Assembly (NCBI RefSeq): GCF_000319305.2
Contig: NZ_AMWJ02000002.1
Coordinates: 2,184,001 to 2,248,000, forward strand
From: Pseudomonas bharatica CSV86
GTDB lineage: Bacteria; Pseudomonadota; Gammaproteobacteria; Pseudomonadales; Pseudomonadaceae
DNA length: 64,000 nucleotides
Reading direction: 5' to 3'
Made by a program: the position numbers and the translations under genes. Under the pieces are notes generated by a model that was not told the origin of the DNA, searched no databases, and was given only the letters and a program-made list of their open reading frames with translations. The first letter of the stretch is position 1, and the number at the start of each line of letters is the position of its first letter. This document shows, one piece after another, positions 19,186-27,379 of this stretch.

Positions 19186-20510
19186 ATGCTGCATTCGCCT
19201 CGCCTTACCTCGCTGGCCCTGGCCGTCGCACTGGTCAGCGGCGCGTCACCGGCTTTCGCCGCCGAGCCGGCCAAGCTCGCGCCGGCGCTGGCGCCGACCA
19301 CGGTCACCGGCAAGGCTCCGCTGCCGCTGGACGAGCTGCGCACCTTCGCCGAAGTCCTGGATCGGGTGAAAGCCGCCTACGTCGAGCCCGTGGATGACAA
19401 GACCCTGCTGGAAAACGCCATCAAGGGCATGCTCAGCAACCTCGACCCGCACTCCGCCTACCTCGGCCCGGAAGACTTCCAGGAACTGCAGGAAAGCACC
19501 AGCGGCGAATTCGGCGGCCTGGGTATCGAAGTCGGCCAGGAAGACGGCTTCGTCAAGGTCGTCTCGCCGATCGACGACACCCCGGCCTCCCGCGCCGGCA
19601 TCGAGGCCGGCGACCTGATCGTCAAGATCAACGGCCAGCCGACCCGTGGCCAGACCATGACCGAAGCCGTGGACAAGATGCGCGGCAAGATCGGCGAGAA
19701 GATCACCCTGACCCTGGTCCGCGACGGCGGCAACCCGTTCGACGTGACCCTGGCCCGCGCCGTGATCCAGGTGAAGAGCGTGAAGAGCCAGTTGCTGGAA
19801 TCCGGCTATGGCTACATCCGCATCACCCAGTTCCAGGTCAAGACCGGCGAGGAAGTCGGCAAGGCACTGGCCAAACTGCGCAAGGACAACAACGGCAAGC
19901 TGCGCGGCATCGTCCTGGACCTGCGCAACAACCCGGGCGGCGTGCTGCAATCGGCGGTGGAAGTGGCCGACCACTTCCTGACCAAGGGCCTGATCGTCTA
20001 CACCAAGGGCCGCATCGCCAACTCCGAGCTGCGCTTCTCCGCCGACCCGGCCGATGCCAGCGAAGGCGTACCGCTGGTGGTGCTGATCAACGGCGGCAGC
20101 GCCTCGGCCTCGGAGATTGTCGCCGGCGCCCTGCAGGACCAGAAACGTGGCGTGCTGATGGGTACCGACAGCTTCGGCAAGGGCTCGGTGCAGACCGTGC
20201 TGCCGCTGAACAACGACCGCGCCCTGAAGATCACCACTGCGCTGTACTACACCCCAACGGCCGCTCGATCCAGGCCCAGGGCATCGTCCCGGACATCGAG
20301 GTGCGCCAGGCCAAGGTCACCAGCGAGCAGGACACCGAGAACTTCAAGGAAGCCGACCTGCAAGGCCACCTCGGCAATGGCAACGGCGGCGCCGACCGGC
20401 CGTCCGGCAGCAAGGCAGCGGGCAAGAAGGAACGTCCGCAAGACGGTGACTTCCAGCTCAGCCAGGCCCTCAGCCTGCTCAAGGGACTGAGCATCACCCG
20501 CGACAAGTGA
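19186..20510 (+). pseudogene. ctpA: Carboxy-terminal processing protease CtpA, frameshifted near the C-terminus
   Basis: S41 periplasmic protease. From ATG 19186: signal peptide ending ASPAFAA, PDZ domain (GGLGIEVGQEDGFVKVVSPI), S41 core with serine motif GGSASASEIVAG and lysine motif FGKGSVQTVL. After TALYYTP at about 20253 the frame is lost: as written it runs on in Arg/Ser-rich sequence to a stop at 20490, while frame +1 continues NGRSIQAQGIVPDIEVRQAK to LSITRDK, stop 20508-20510. One base is missing from acccc-aacggc (20251-20260). Restored product is 441 aa. The catalytic dyad precedes the break. Confidence 0.85.
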
Positions 20511-21277
20511 TGCAGGCGTTCTGTCTCGCCCTTCTCTGCCTGCTGGCCGGCGTCGCCCATGGTGCGCCGGCCCAGCAGCAGCGGGCCTACCTCAGCGTGA
20601 TCATCGACGACCTCGGGCAGAATCCGGCCCGGGACTCACGCACCCTCGCCCTGCCCGGCCCGGTGACCATGGCGATCATGCCGGACACGCCCCACGCTAC
20701 CGACTTCGCGCGCCAGGCGCACAAGGCCGGGCGCACGGTGATCCTGCACATGCCCATGGACCCGGCCACCGGCCCCTACGCCTGGCACCCCGGCACTCCG
20801 CTGCCGGAACTGGAACAGCGCCTGAACGCCGCGCTGGCGAAGGTTCCGTACGCTGCCGGGGTCAACAACCACATGGGCAGCCGCATGACCGCGCAGCCTG
20901 AGGCCATGGCCTGGCTGATGGGCGAGTTGCAGCGGCGTGAGCTGTTCTTCGTCGACAGCCGCACCAGCGCCGCTACCGTAGCGGCGGCCAAGGCCCAGGC
21001 GCTGGGTCTGGCGAGCCTGTCGCGGGATGTCTTCCTCGATGACGTGCGGACCCCCGAGGCCATTGCCGGGCAACTGCGCATTGCCGTGGAGCTGGCCCAC
21101 AGGCAGGGCACCGCGGTGGTGATCGGCCACCCTTATCCACAGACCCTGGACGTGCTGGAGCGCGAACTGCCCAAGCTCAAGGCCCAGGGCATCGAACTGA
21201 TCGGCCTGCGGCAGATGATCGGCGAACGTAGCAACCGCGCCATGCCCGCCCATGGCAAGGGCGGGATCTACAGGTAA
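20510..21277 (+). CDS. Divergent polysaccharide deacetylase (YibQ family)
   Basis: 255 residues from ATG 20510, which overlaps the ctpA stop (tgatg). Signal peptide MQAFCLALLCLLAGVAHGA, then a NodB-like fold of the DUF610 class: VIIDDLGQN (first metal aspartates), ILHMPMDP, NNHMGSRMT, FFVDSRTSA and VVIGHPYP. Probably an exported carbohydrate or peptidoglycan deacetylase-like protein; substrate unknown. The gpmI-envC-(ctpA)-yibQ order parallels gpmM-envC-yibQ in E. coli. Its 3' end overlaps the convergent substrate-binding protein gene by 10 bp. Confidence 0.85.
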   Translation: MQAFCLALLCLLAGVAHGAPAQQQRAYLSVIIDDLGQNPARDSRTLALPGPVTMAIMPDTPHATDFARQAHKAGRTVILHMPMDPATGPYAWHPGTPLPELEQRLNAALAKVPYAAGVNNHMGSRMTAQPEAMAWLMGELQRRELFFVDSRTSAATVAAAKAQALGLASLSRDVFLDDVRTPEAIAGQLRIAVELAHRQGTAVVIGHPYPQTLDVLERELPKLKAQGIELIGLRQMIGERSNRAMPAHGKGGIYR

Positions 21278-21996
21278 CGGGCGTAGGTGGCGTCGAGGAA
21301 GCCATCCTGGCGCATCTGTTCCAGGGCGTCCTGCAGGCGCTTCACCACCTCCTCCGGCACGCTCGGGTTGAGCGCCAGATACAGCTCGGTGCCATTGAAG
21401 CGCAACACCGTCCTGAAGTCGGTCATGCCTATCTGCCGGGCCAGGTAGCGGCCAGCCGGGTCGCCGGTGGCCCAGAGGTCGATCTCGCCGTTGGAGAGCT
21501 TCTTCGCATTGTCCTGGTCACGCAGCACCAATACCGGCTTCAACCCCTGCTGCTGCAGGTTCTCGGCGATGGCATCACCCTTGTAGGCACCGATGCGCAG
21601 GCCCTTGGCCTGTTGCAGGTTATCCAGCCGGATCCGGCTGCTGGCGGGGGCCAGCAACACCCAGTCATCCGGGCCCAGCGGGCCGACCCACTTGAACAGC
21701 TTCTCGCGCTCGGGCGAACGGGCAAGGACGAACACGCCATGGTTCGGCGTGTCCCGGGCCTGCTGGTAGACCCGGGTCCAGGGAAAGCGCAGGGTCATGC
21801 TGTAGGGGATGTCGGCGCGGCGGAACATCTCCCGCACCAGGTCGGCGGCGATGCCCTGGATATCCGCCTCGTGGGCGAAGCTCTTGCCGTCGCGGGACAT
21901 GTTGTAGGGCGGGAAGTTTTCGGTCAGCAGGACCAGCGGCTCGCTGGCGTGGGCGGCGGTGGTCAGGGTGAGGAGGAAGAGGAGTCTGGTCAGCAT
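21268..21996 (-). CDS. Periplasmic amino-acid-type solute-binding protein (SBP_bac_3)
   Basis: 242 residues from ATG 21996. Signal peptide MLTRLLFLLTLTTAAHASE, then a small bilobed PBP fold (LTENFPPYNMSRDGK, RFPWTRVYQQARD, LRIGAYKGDAIAENL). No ABC permease or ATPase genes are adjacent, so it may be an orphan sensor/binding protein; similar orphan SBPs near hisF are frequent in Pseudomonas. Convergent with the deacetylase and followed upstream by a REPIN. Confidence 0.8.
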   Translation of the reverse strand: MLTRLLFLLTLTTAAHASEPLVLLTENFPPYNMSRDGKSFAHEADIQGIAADLVREMFRRADIPYSMTLRFPWTRVYQQARDTPNHGVFVLARSPEREKLFKWVGPLGPDDWVLLAPASSRIRLDNLQQAKGLRIGAYKGDAIAENLQQQGLKPVLVLRDQDNAKKLSNGEIDLWATGDPAGRYLARQIGMTDFRTVLRFNGTELYLALNPSVPEEVVKRLQDALEQMRQDGFLDATYARYL

Positions 21997-22030
21997 CGGG
22001 AGGGATCTGGTTTGTTGGGGGATGCTGATG

Positions 22031-22110
22031 GCCTCATCGCTGCGGTGCGGCGGTCCGACAAGCCAGCTCCCACAGGTTCGTGTGGGAGCTGGCTTGCCAG
22101 CGATGAGGCC
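22031..22110. repeat. REPIN with an inserted stretch in one arm
   Basis: gcctcatcgctg is separated from agccagctcccacagg by about 19 bp (cggtgcggcggtccgaca), while the other arm is standard. A similar interrupted arm occurs in the 60201 copy. Confidence 0.8.
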
Positions 22111-22117
22111 CTGAAGG

Positions 22118-22888
22118 TCAGCGCACGACGATCCCGCGCTGCGCCATATAGGCCTTGGCCTCCGGCACGGTGTACTCGCCGAAGTGGAAGATGCTCGCCG
22201 CCAGCACGGCACTGGCGTGCCCTTCCAGGATCCCGTCGGCCAGATGCTGCAGGTTGCCCACGCCACCGGACGCGATCACCGGAATGCCCAGTGCGTCGCT
22301 GATCGCCCGGGTCACACCCAGGTCGAAACCGCTCTTCATGCCGTCCTGGTCCATGCTGGTCAGGAGGATCTCGCCAGCACCCAGGCCTTCCATCTTCTTC
22401 GCCCACTCCACCGCATCCAGGCCGGTCGGCTTGCGCCCGCCGTGGGTGAAGATCTCCCAGCGCGGTTCTTCGCCCGGGCCGGAGACCTTCTTGGCGTCGA
22501 TGGCCACAACGATGCACTGCGAGCCGAAATGCGCCGCCGCTTCGCCGACGAACTCCGGATTGAACACCGCCGCGGTGTTGATCGACACCTTGTCGGCCCC
22601 GGCATTGAGCAGGTTGCGGATGTCCTGCACGGTGCGCACGCCACCGCCCACGGTCAGCGGGATGAACACCTGGCTGGCCATGCGCTCGACGGTGTGCAGC
22701 GTGGTGTCACGGCCATCGACGCTGGCGGTGATGTCGAGGAAGGTGATCTCGTCGGCACCCTGCTCGTCGTAGCGACGGGCAATTTCCACCGGGTCGCCGG
22801 CGTCACGGATGTTCTCGAACTTGACGCCCTTGACGACCCGGCCGTTGTCCACGTCCAGGCAAGGGATGATGCGTTTGGCCAGGGCCAT
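22118..22888 (-). CDS. hisF: Imidazole glycerol phosphate synthase cyclase subunit
   Basis: Uses ammonia from HisH to make IGP and AICAR from PRFAR. 256-residue TIM barrel from ATG 22888 (gaggag Shine-Dalgarno); catalytic Asp in IIPCLDVDNGRVVKG (D11) and the second in FDLGVTRAISD/VAIDAKK region; phosphate loops GGGVRT and ASGGVG. The frame is open further upstream to 22966 but this start matches family length. Last gene of the his cluster. Confidence 0.97.
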   Translation of the reverse strand: MALAKRIIPCLDVDNGRVVKGVKFENIRDAGDPVEIARRYDEQGADEITFLDITASVDGRDTTLHTVERMASQVFIPLTVGGGVRTVQDIRNLLNAGADKVSINTAAVFNPEFVGEAAAHFGSQCIVVAIDAKKVSGPGEEPRWEIFTHGGRKPTGLDAVEWAKKMEGLGAGEILLTSMDQDGMKSGFDLGVTRAISDALGIPVIASGGVGNLQHLADGILEGHASAVLAASIFHFGEYTVPEAKAYMAQRGIVVR

Positions 22889-22898
22889 GGCGTTCTCC

Positions 22899-23636
22899 TC
22901 AGCCTTGGTAGCTGTCGCAGAAGGCCTGGGCCTCGGCGACGTCAAGGGTGCCTTCGTAGATGGCACGACCGGTGATGGCGCCGATGATGCCCGGTGTCCT
23001 GGCGTCCAGCAGGGCCTTGATGTCGCCCAGGTTGTGGATGCCGCCGGAGGCGATCACCGGGATCTTCGTGGCTTCGGCCAGGGCCTTGGTGAAGGGCACG
23101 TTGCAGCCCTGCATCATGCCGTCCTTGGCGATGTCGGTGTAGACGATCGCCGAGACGCCGTCGGCCTCGAAGCGCCTGGCCAGATCGATGACCTGCACCG
23201 AGCTGACCTCGGCCCAGCCGTCGGTGGCGACGAAGCCGTCTTTCGCGTCCAGGCCAACGATGACCTTGCCCGGGAAGGCCTTGCACGCCTCGGCGACGAA
23301 TTCAGGCTGCTTGACCGCCTTGGTGCCGATGATCACGTAGCTGACGCCGGCCTTTACGTAGTGTTCGATGGTTTCCAGCGAGCGGATGCCGCCGCCGATC
23401 TGGATCGGCAGCTCCGGGTAGCGCCTGGCGATGGCGGTGACCACCTCGCCGTTGACCGGCTGGCCTTCGAAGGCGCCGTTCAGATCGACCAGATGCAGAC
23501 GACGGCAGCCACCTTCAACCCATTTGGCGGCCATGCTCACCGGGTCGTCGGAGAATACGGTGGAATCTTCCATGCGGCCCTGGCGCAGACGTACGCAGGC
23601 ACCGTCCTTGAGATCGATAGCGGGGATAATCAGCAT
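22899..23636 (-). CDS. hisA: Phosphoribosylformimino-5-aminoimidazole carboxamide ribotide isomerase
   Basis: Amadori isomerase of histidine synthesis. 245-residue half-barrel-duplicated TIM fold: MLIIPAIDLKDGACVRLRQG (first Asp D8), GGGIRS, IVYTDIAKDG (second Asp) and ASGGIHN phosphate loop. ATG 23636 chosen as the family N-terminus. Lies 10 bp upstream of hisF. Confidence 0.97.
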   Translation of the reverse strand: MLIIPAIDLKDGACVRLRQGRMEDSTVFSDDPVSMAAKWVEGGCRRLHLVDLNGAFEGQPVNGEVVTAIARRYPELPIQIGGGIRSLETIEHYVKAGVSYVIIGTKAVKQPEFVAEACKAFPGKVIVGLDAKDGFVATDGWAEVSSVQVIDLARRFEADGVSAIVYTDIAKDGMMQGCNVPFTKALAEATKIPVIASGGIHNLGDIKALLDARTPGIIGAITGRAIYEGTLDVAEAQAFCDSYQG

Positions 23637-23677
23637 CTGGAAAACCTGTCTAATCGGTAAACGGTGAGCCCGGGAAG

Positions 23678-23938
23678 TCAGTTCTTCTCGAGCGCCCACA
23701 GGTCGACTTCAATGCTCTCGAAGCGCTCCTTGAGCTGCGTCTGAACATCGAAGATCGCCCGGTTGTAGTAGTGCGGCGCAATATCCCTGGCGAACAGCTC
23801 GAGCACCTCGGCCACTTCGAACGAGCCCAGTTGCAGCTCGAAACGGTCTTCGAGGAAGCGCTTGAGGGTGTCCAGCGCCTCGCGCTCCTGTTCGGGCGCG
23901 AGGGTGATGGCCGGGGTCTTGCTGCGCGAGCGGTTCAT
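23678..23938 (-). CDS. DUF2164 family protein
   Basis: 86 residues, mostly helical: REALDTLKRFLEDRFELQLG, then LFARDIAPHYYNRAIFDVQ and an acidic C-terminus. Matches the small DUF2164 family of unknown function, whose members are often encoded inside his operons. Its ATG overlaps the hisH stop (taatg), so it is translationally coupled between hisH and hisA. Confidence 0.8.
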   Translation of the reverse strand: MNRSRSKTPAITLAPEQEREALDTLKRFLEDRFELQLGSFEVAEVLELFARDIAPHYYNRAIFDVQTQLKERFESIEVDLWALEKN

Positions 23939-24576
23939 TACCAGCGGCCATCCCAGGCGGCGAAGTTCTGCAACAGTTGCAGGCCGTGGGTGTGGCTCTT
24001 TTCCGGGTGGAACTGGGTGGCGAAGCGCGAGCCTTCGGCCAGTACCGCAGCGAAATCGACGCCATAGTGACCGCGACCGACCACCTGGGACGGCTTGCCG
24101 GACTCGATGTAGTAGCTGTGCACGAAGTAGAAGCGCGCGCGGTCCGGGATATCGTGCCAGAGCGGGTGATCGATCACCTGGCTGACCTCGTTCCAGCCCA
24201 TGTGCGGCACCTTCAGGTGCTCGCCGTCTTCATGCAGGTCCTTGCCGAACAGACGCACCTGGCCGGGGAACATGCCGATGCAGTCGACACCGTCGTTCTC
24301 CTCGCTGTGGTCCAGCAGGGCCTGCATGCCGACGCAGATACCGAGGAACGGGCGGTCCTGGCTGACTTGCTTGACCAGGCTGTCGAAGCCCAGGCGGCGG
24401 ATCTCGGCCATGCAGTCGCGAATCGCGCCGACACCAGGGAAGACCACCCGGTCGGCTTCACGGATTACCGCAGCATCGCTGGTGATCAGCACCTTGCCGG
24501 CGCCGACGTGCTCCAGGGCCTTGGCCACCGAGTGCAGGTTGCCCATGCCATAGTCGATAACGGCGACGGTCTGCAT
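23938..24576 (-). CDS. hisH: Imidazole glycerol phosphate synthase glutamine amidotransferase subunit
   Basis: Class I glutaminase that feeds ammonia to HisF. 212 residues from ATG 24576 (MQTVAVIDYGMGN); nucleophile C81 in FLGICVGMQ, His/Glu in QFHPEKSH. An in-frame ATG at 24585 is three codons upstream, but aaggga sits about 8 bp before 24576 and 24576 overlaps the hisB stop. Coupled to hisB and DUF2164. Confidence 0.96.
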   Translation of the reverse strand: MQTVAVIDYGMGNLHSVAKALEHVGAGKVLITSDAAVIREADRVVFPGVGAIRDCMAEIRRLGFDSLVKQVSQDRPFLGICVGMQALLDHSEENDGVDCIGMFPGQVRLFGKDLHEDGEHLKVPHMGWNEVSQVIDHPLWHDIPDRARFYFVHSYYIESGKPSQVVGRGHYGVDFAAVLAEGSRFATQFHPEKSHTHGLQLLQNFAAWDGRW

Positions 24577-25169
24577 TACAGGCATCCCTTGGTGGAAGGC
24601 ATCTGCCCGGCCATCCGCTCGTCCAGCTCGACAGCCATGCGCAGCGCGCGACCGAAGGCCTTGAACACGGTCTCGATCTGGTGGTGGGTGTTATGCCCGC
24701 GCAGGTTGTCGATATGCAGCGTGACGTTGGCGTGGTTGACGAAGCCCTGGAAGAACTCCTGGAACAGGTCCACATCGAAACCGCCCACGGTGGCGCGGGT
24801 GTAGGGCACGTGCATCTGCAGGCCGGGACGGCCGGAGAAATCGATCACCACCCGCGACAGCGCTTCGTCCAGCGGCACGTAGGCGTGGCCGTAGCGACGG
24901 ATGCCTTTCTTGTCGCCGATGGCCTGGCTGAACGCCTGGCCCAGGGTGATACCGACGTCTTCGACGGTATGGTGGTCGTCGATATGCAGGTCGCCCTTGC
25001 ACTCGATGTCCAGATCGATCAATCCATGACGGGAAATCTGATCCAGCATGTGCTCCAGGAAAGGCACGCCGATATCGAATCGGGCCTTGCCAGTGCCATC
25101 CAGGTTGATCGAGGCTTTGATCTGGGTTTCCAGAGTATTGCGCTCGACGGACGCCTTACGTTCGACCAT
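24576..25169 (-). CDS. hisB: Imidazoleglycerol-phosphate dehydratase
   Basis: Monofunctional IGPD of 197 residues (no phosphatase domain). Two characteristic metal motifs: FLEHMLDQISRHG and DDHHTVEDVGI, later repeated as RGHNTHHQIE with FKAFGRAL. ATG 25169; a GTG one codon upstream is in frame. First gene of the hisB-hisH-DUF2164-hisA-hisF run. Confidence 0.96.
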   Translation of the reverse strand: MVERKASVERNTLETQIKASINLDGTGKARFDIGVPFLEHMLDQISRHGLIDLDIECKGDLHIDDHHTVEDVGITLGQAFSQAIGDKKGIRRYGHAYVPLDEALSRVVIDFSGRPGLQMHVPYTRATVGGFDVDLFQEFFQGFVNHANVTLHIDNLRGHNTHHQIETVFKAFGRALRMAVELDERMAGQMPSTKGCL

Positions 25170-25297
25170 CACCAGCTCCGCAAATCATTGGGCGAAAAAG
25201 GCGGTCATTATAGGCGCAGAACGTCGCATCTTGAAACGAAGATGACGTGTGGTGTTGGGGTTTTGCGCCCGATTTTCGGGCTGATGGGGAATTCGGG

Positions 25298-25364
25298 GGC
25301 CCAATCGCTGGCAAGCCAGCTCCCACAGGGACCCTGTGGGAGCTGGCTTGCCAGCGATTGGGCC
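25298..25364. repeat. Perfect 67-bp REPIN palindrome
   Basis: 33-bp arms (25298-25330 and 25332-25364) are exact reverse complements around a single A. It starts ggcccaatcgctggcaagcc. Lies between hisB and the OFA transporter gene. Confidence 0.95.
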
Positions 25365-25388
25365 GCAAGAGCGACCCAAATGCCCGAA

Positions 25389-27047
25389 TCAGTGGAACAG
25401 AACGGCAGTCTTCTGCAGCGTCGCCCACACACCCCAGGCCAGCGGAATGCCCACGGCCAGCCAGGCCGCGATCACCAGCGGCAGGGTGCCGTCGGCAGCT
25501 TTCCACTCCAGCGCGGTGGTGTTGTCGGCGCCCTTGTCATGCCCCAGCGCCTGCTCGGCGGCCAGTTGTTCTTCGGTCATGAAGTACTTGTCGGCCACCG
25601 GACGCACCATCGCGTTGCAGATAAAGCCCAGCACCAGCAGGCCGGCGAGGATGTACAAGGTAATGTCGTAGGCCGCAGCCCGCTCCACGCCGATGCTCAG
25701 CTGGTACTCGCGCAGGTAGTTGACCAGCACCGGGCCGAGCACGCCCGCCGCGGCCCAGGCCGTCAGCAGGCGACCGTGAATCGCACCGACCATCTGCGTG
25801 CCGAACAGATCCGCCAGGTAGGCCGGCACGGTGGCGAAACCACCGCCGTACATCGACAGGATGATGCAGAACGCCGCCACGAACAGGGCGATGTTGCCCA
25901 GGTGGCCCATGTTCGGCACCAGCGCATACAGGGCGAAGCCCAGTGCGAAGAAGGCGAAGTAGGTGTTCTTGCGCCCGATATAGTCGGAGAACGACGCCCA
26001 GAAGAAGCGCCCGCCGATGTTGAACAGGCTGAGCAGGCCGGTGAAGCCGGCGGCGATCGCGGCGATCTGCGCCAGTTGCCCGGCGTCCAGTTCGCTGAAA
26101 GTCAGGTTGTTGCCCAGCAGCTTGCCGGCGAACACTTCCTGCAGCAGTGGCGACGCCATGCCGAGGATGCCGATACCGGCGGACACGTTCAGGCACAGTA
26201 CCAGCCAGATCAGGGCGAACTGCGGGGTCTTCCAGGCCACGCTGACATGCACGTGACGGTGGGTGATCATCGAGTTGCTGGCCTTCTTCGCCGGAGCGGT
26301 CCAGCCTTCGGGCTTCCAGCCGGTCGGCGGAACGCGGTACGACAATGCGCCGCCGATCATGAAGATGAAGTAGATCACCGCCATCACCACGAAGCTCTGC
26401 CACACGCCGACGCCTTCAGGGCTGGCGAAGTGGTTCATCAGCGCCGCCGCCAGCGGAGCACCGACCATCGCACCACCACCGAAGCCCATGATCGCCATGC
26501 CGGTGGCCATGCCGCGCTTGTCCGGGAACCACTTGATCAGGGTCGATACCGGCGAGATATAGCCCAGGCCCAGGCCGATACCACCGATCACCCCCGAGCC
26601 CAGCCACATCAGCCAGATCTGGTGGGTGTACACGCCCAGCGCGGAAATCAGCAGGCCGCCGCACCAGCACAGCGCCGAGACCACACCGGCCTTGCGCGGC
26701 CCGGCATGTTCCAGCCAGCCGCCCCAGATAGCCGCCGAGCAGCCGAGGAAGATGAAGAACAGGGTGTAGATCCAGCCGAGCATGGAGATCGGCCAGTCGC
26801 AGGTCGAAGAGACCATCTGGGCGAAGAAGCCCATGTCCGGGGCGCAGGCCACCGGTGCGGTAATGCCGATCGCCTTCGACAGCGGCAGCCAGAACACCGA
26901 GAAGCCGTAGGCCATGCCGATGCACAGGTGGATGGCGAGTGCGGCCGGGGGTACCAGCCAGCGGTTGAAACCGGGTCGAGCGACGATGCGCTCCTTGGAC
27001 AGGAAACCAGGCGCACTGGCGACGGCTCCCGCGGTGATGGTGCTCAT
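25389..27047 (-). CDS. MFS transporter, oxalate/formate antiporter (OFA) family
   Basis: 552 residues from ATG 27047 (MSTITAGAVAS), about 12 transmembrane helices. MFS signatures: GWLEHAGPRKAGVV between early helices and GGRFFWASFSDYIGRKNTYF between helices 6 and 7-8. The larger than usual size comes from an insert after helix 3 and a C-terminal extension. OFA members exchange small carboxylates (oxalate, formate, pyruvate-type); substrate here not determinable. Monocistronic, divergent from asmA. Confidence 0.85.
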   Translation of the reverse strand: MSTITAGAVASAPGFLSKERIVARPGFNRWLVPPAALAIHLCIGMAYGFSVFWLPLSKAIGITAPVACAPDMGFFAQMVSSTCDWPISMLGWIYTLFFIFLGCSAAIWGGWLEHAGPRKAGVVSALCWCGGLLISALGVYTHQIWLMWLGSGVIGGIGLGLGYISPVSTLIKWFPDKRGMATGMAIMGFGGGAMVGAPLAAALMNHFASPEGVGVWQSFVVMAVIYFIFMIGGALSYRVPPTGWKPEGWTAPAKKASNSMITHRHVHVSVAWKTPQFALIWLVLCLNVSAGIGILGMASPLLQEVFAGKLLGNNLTFSELDAGQLAQIAAIAAGFTGLLSLFNIGGRFFWASFSDYIGRKNTYFAFFALGFALYALVPNMGHLGNIALFVAAFCIILSMYGGGFATVPAYLADLFGTQMVGAIHGRLLTAWAAAGVLGPVLVNYLREYQLSIGVERAAAYDITLYILAGLLVLGFICNAMVRPVADKYFMTEEQLAAEQALGHDKGADNTTALEWKAADGTLPLVIAAWLAVGIPLAWGVWATLQKTAVLFH

Positions 27048-27210
27048 TATTGTTTCCCTCGTAGATAGGTAGCCCCCGCAGGCCGAAACCGACGACCCCC
27101 GACTTTGGCGCACGCAGGCAACGAGTCGTTTTTCGGGCAGCCGGCCCTGTCGCGACAATCCGTCGCAGCAAGACCCGGGAACGGCTGCAAGAGTAGCATT
27201 TAGCTAGCTA

Positions 27211-27241
27211 ACAAAAACCAATCTGACATCATGGTTTTTGT
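27211..27241. promoter_or_regulatory. Inverted repeat between the OFA transporter and asmA
   Basis: acaaaaacca-N11-tggtttttgt, perfect 10-bp arms, in the 332-bp divergent intergenic region. Possible operator; no other signal recognised there. Confidence 0.4.
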
Positions 27242-27379
27242 TGTAACTGAGACTTTTTTCCGTGGAACCGCAGGGCGCGGGAATGTCAAACCGGCCATTC
27301 ACGGCAATCGCAGTGGCGAAGGCCGCAAGGCTATACTCTGCGGCTGACTTTTCAGACATCGACTTCAAAGGACCCGCCC

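Noticed and set aside
22118..22966. Longer hisF start at 22966
   Set aside because: Would overlap the end of hisA and add a 26-residue tail not seen in the family; ATG 22888 has a strong Shine-Dalgarno.
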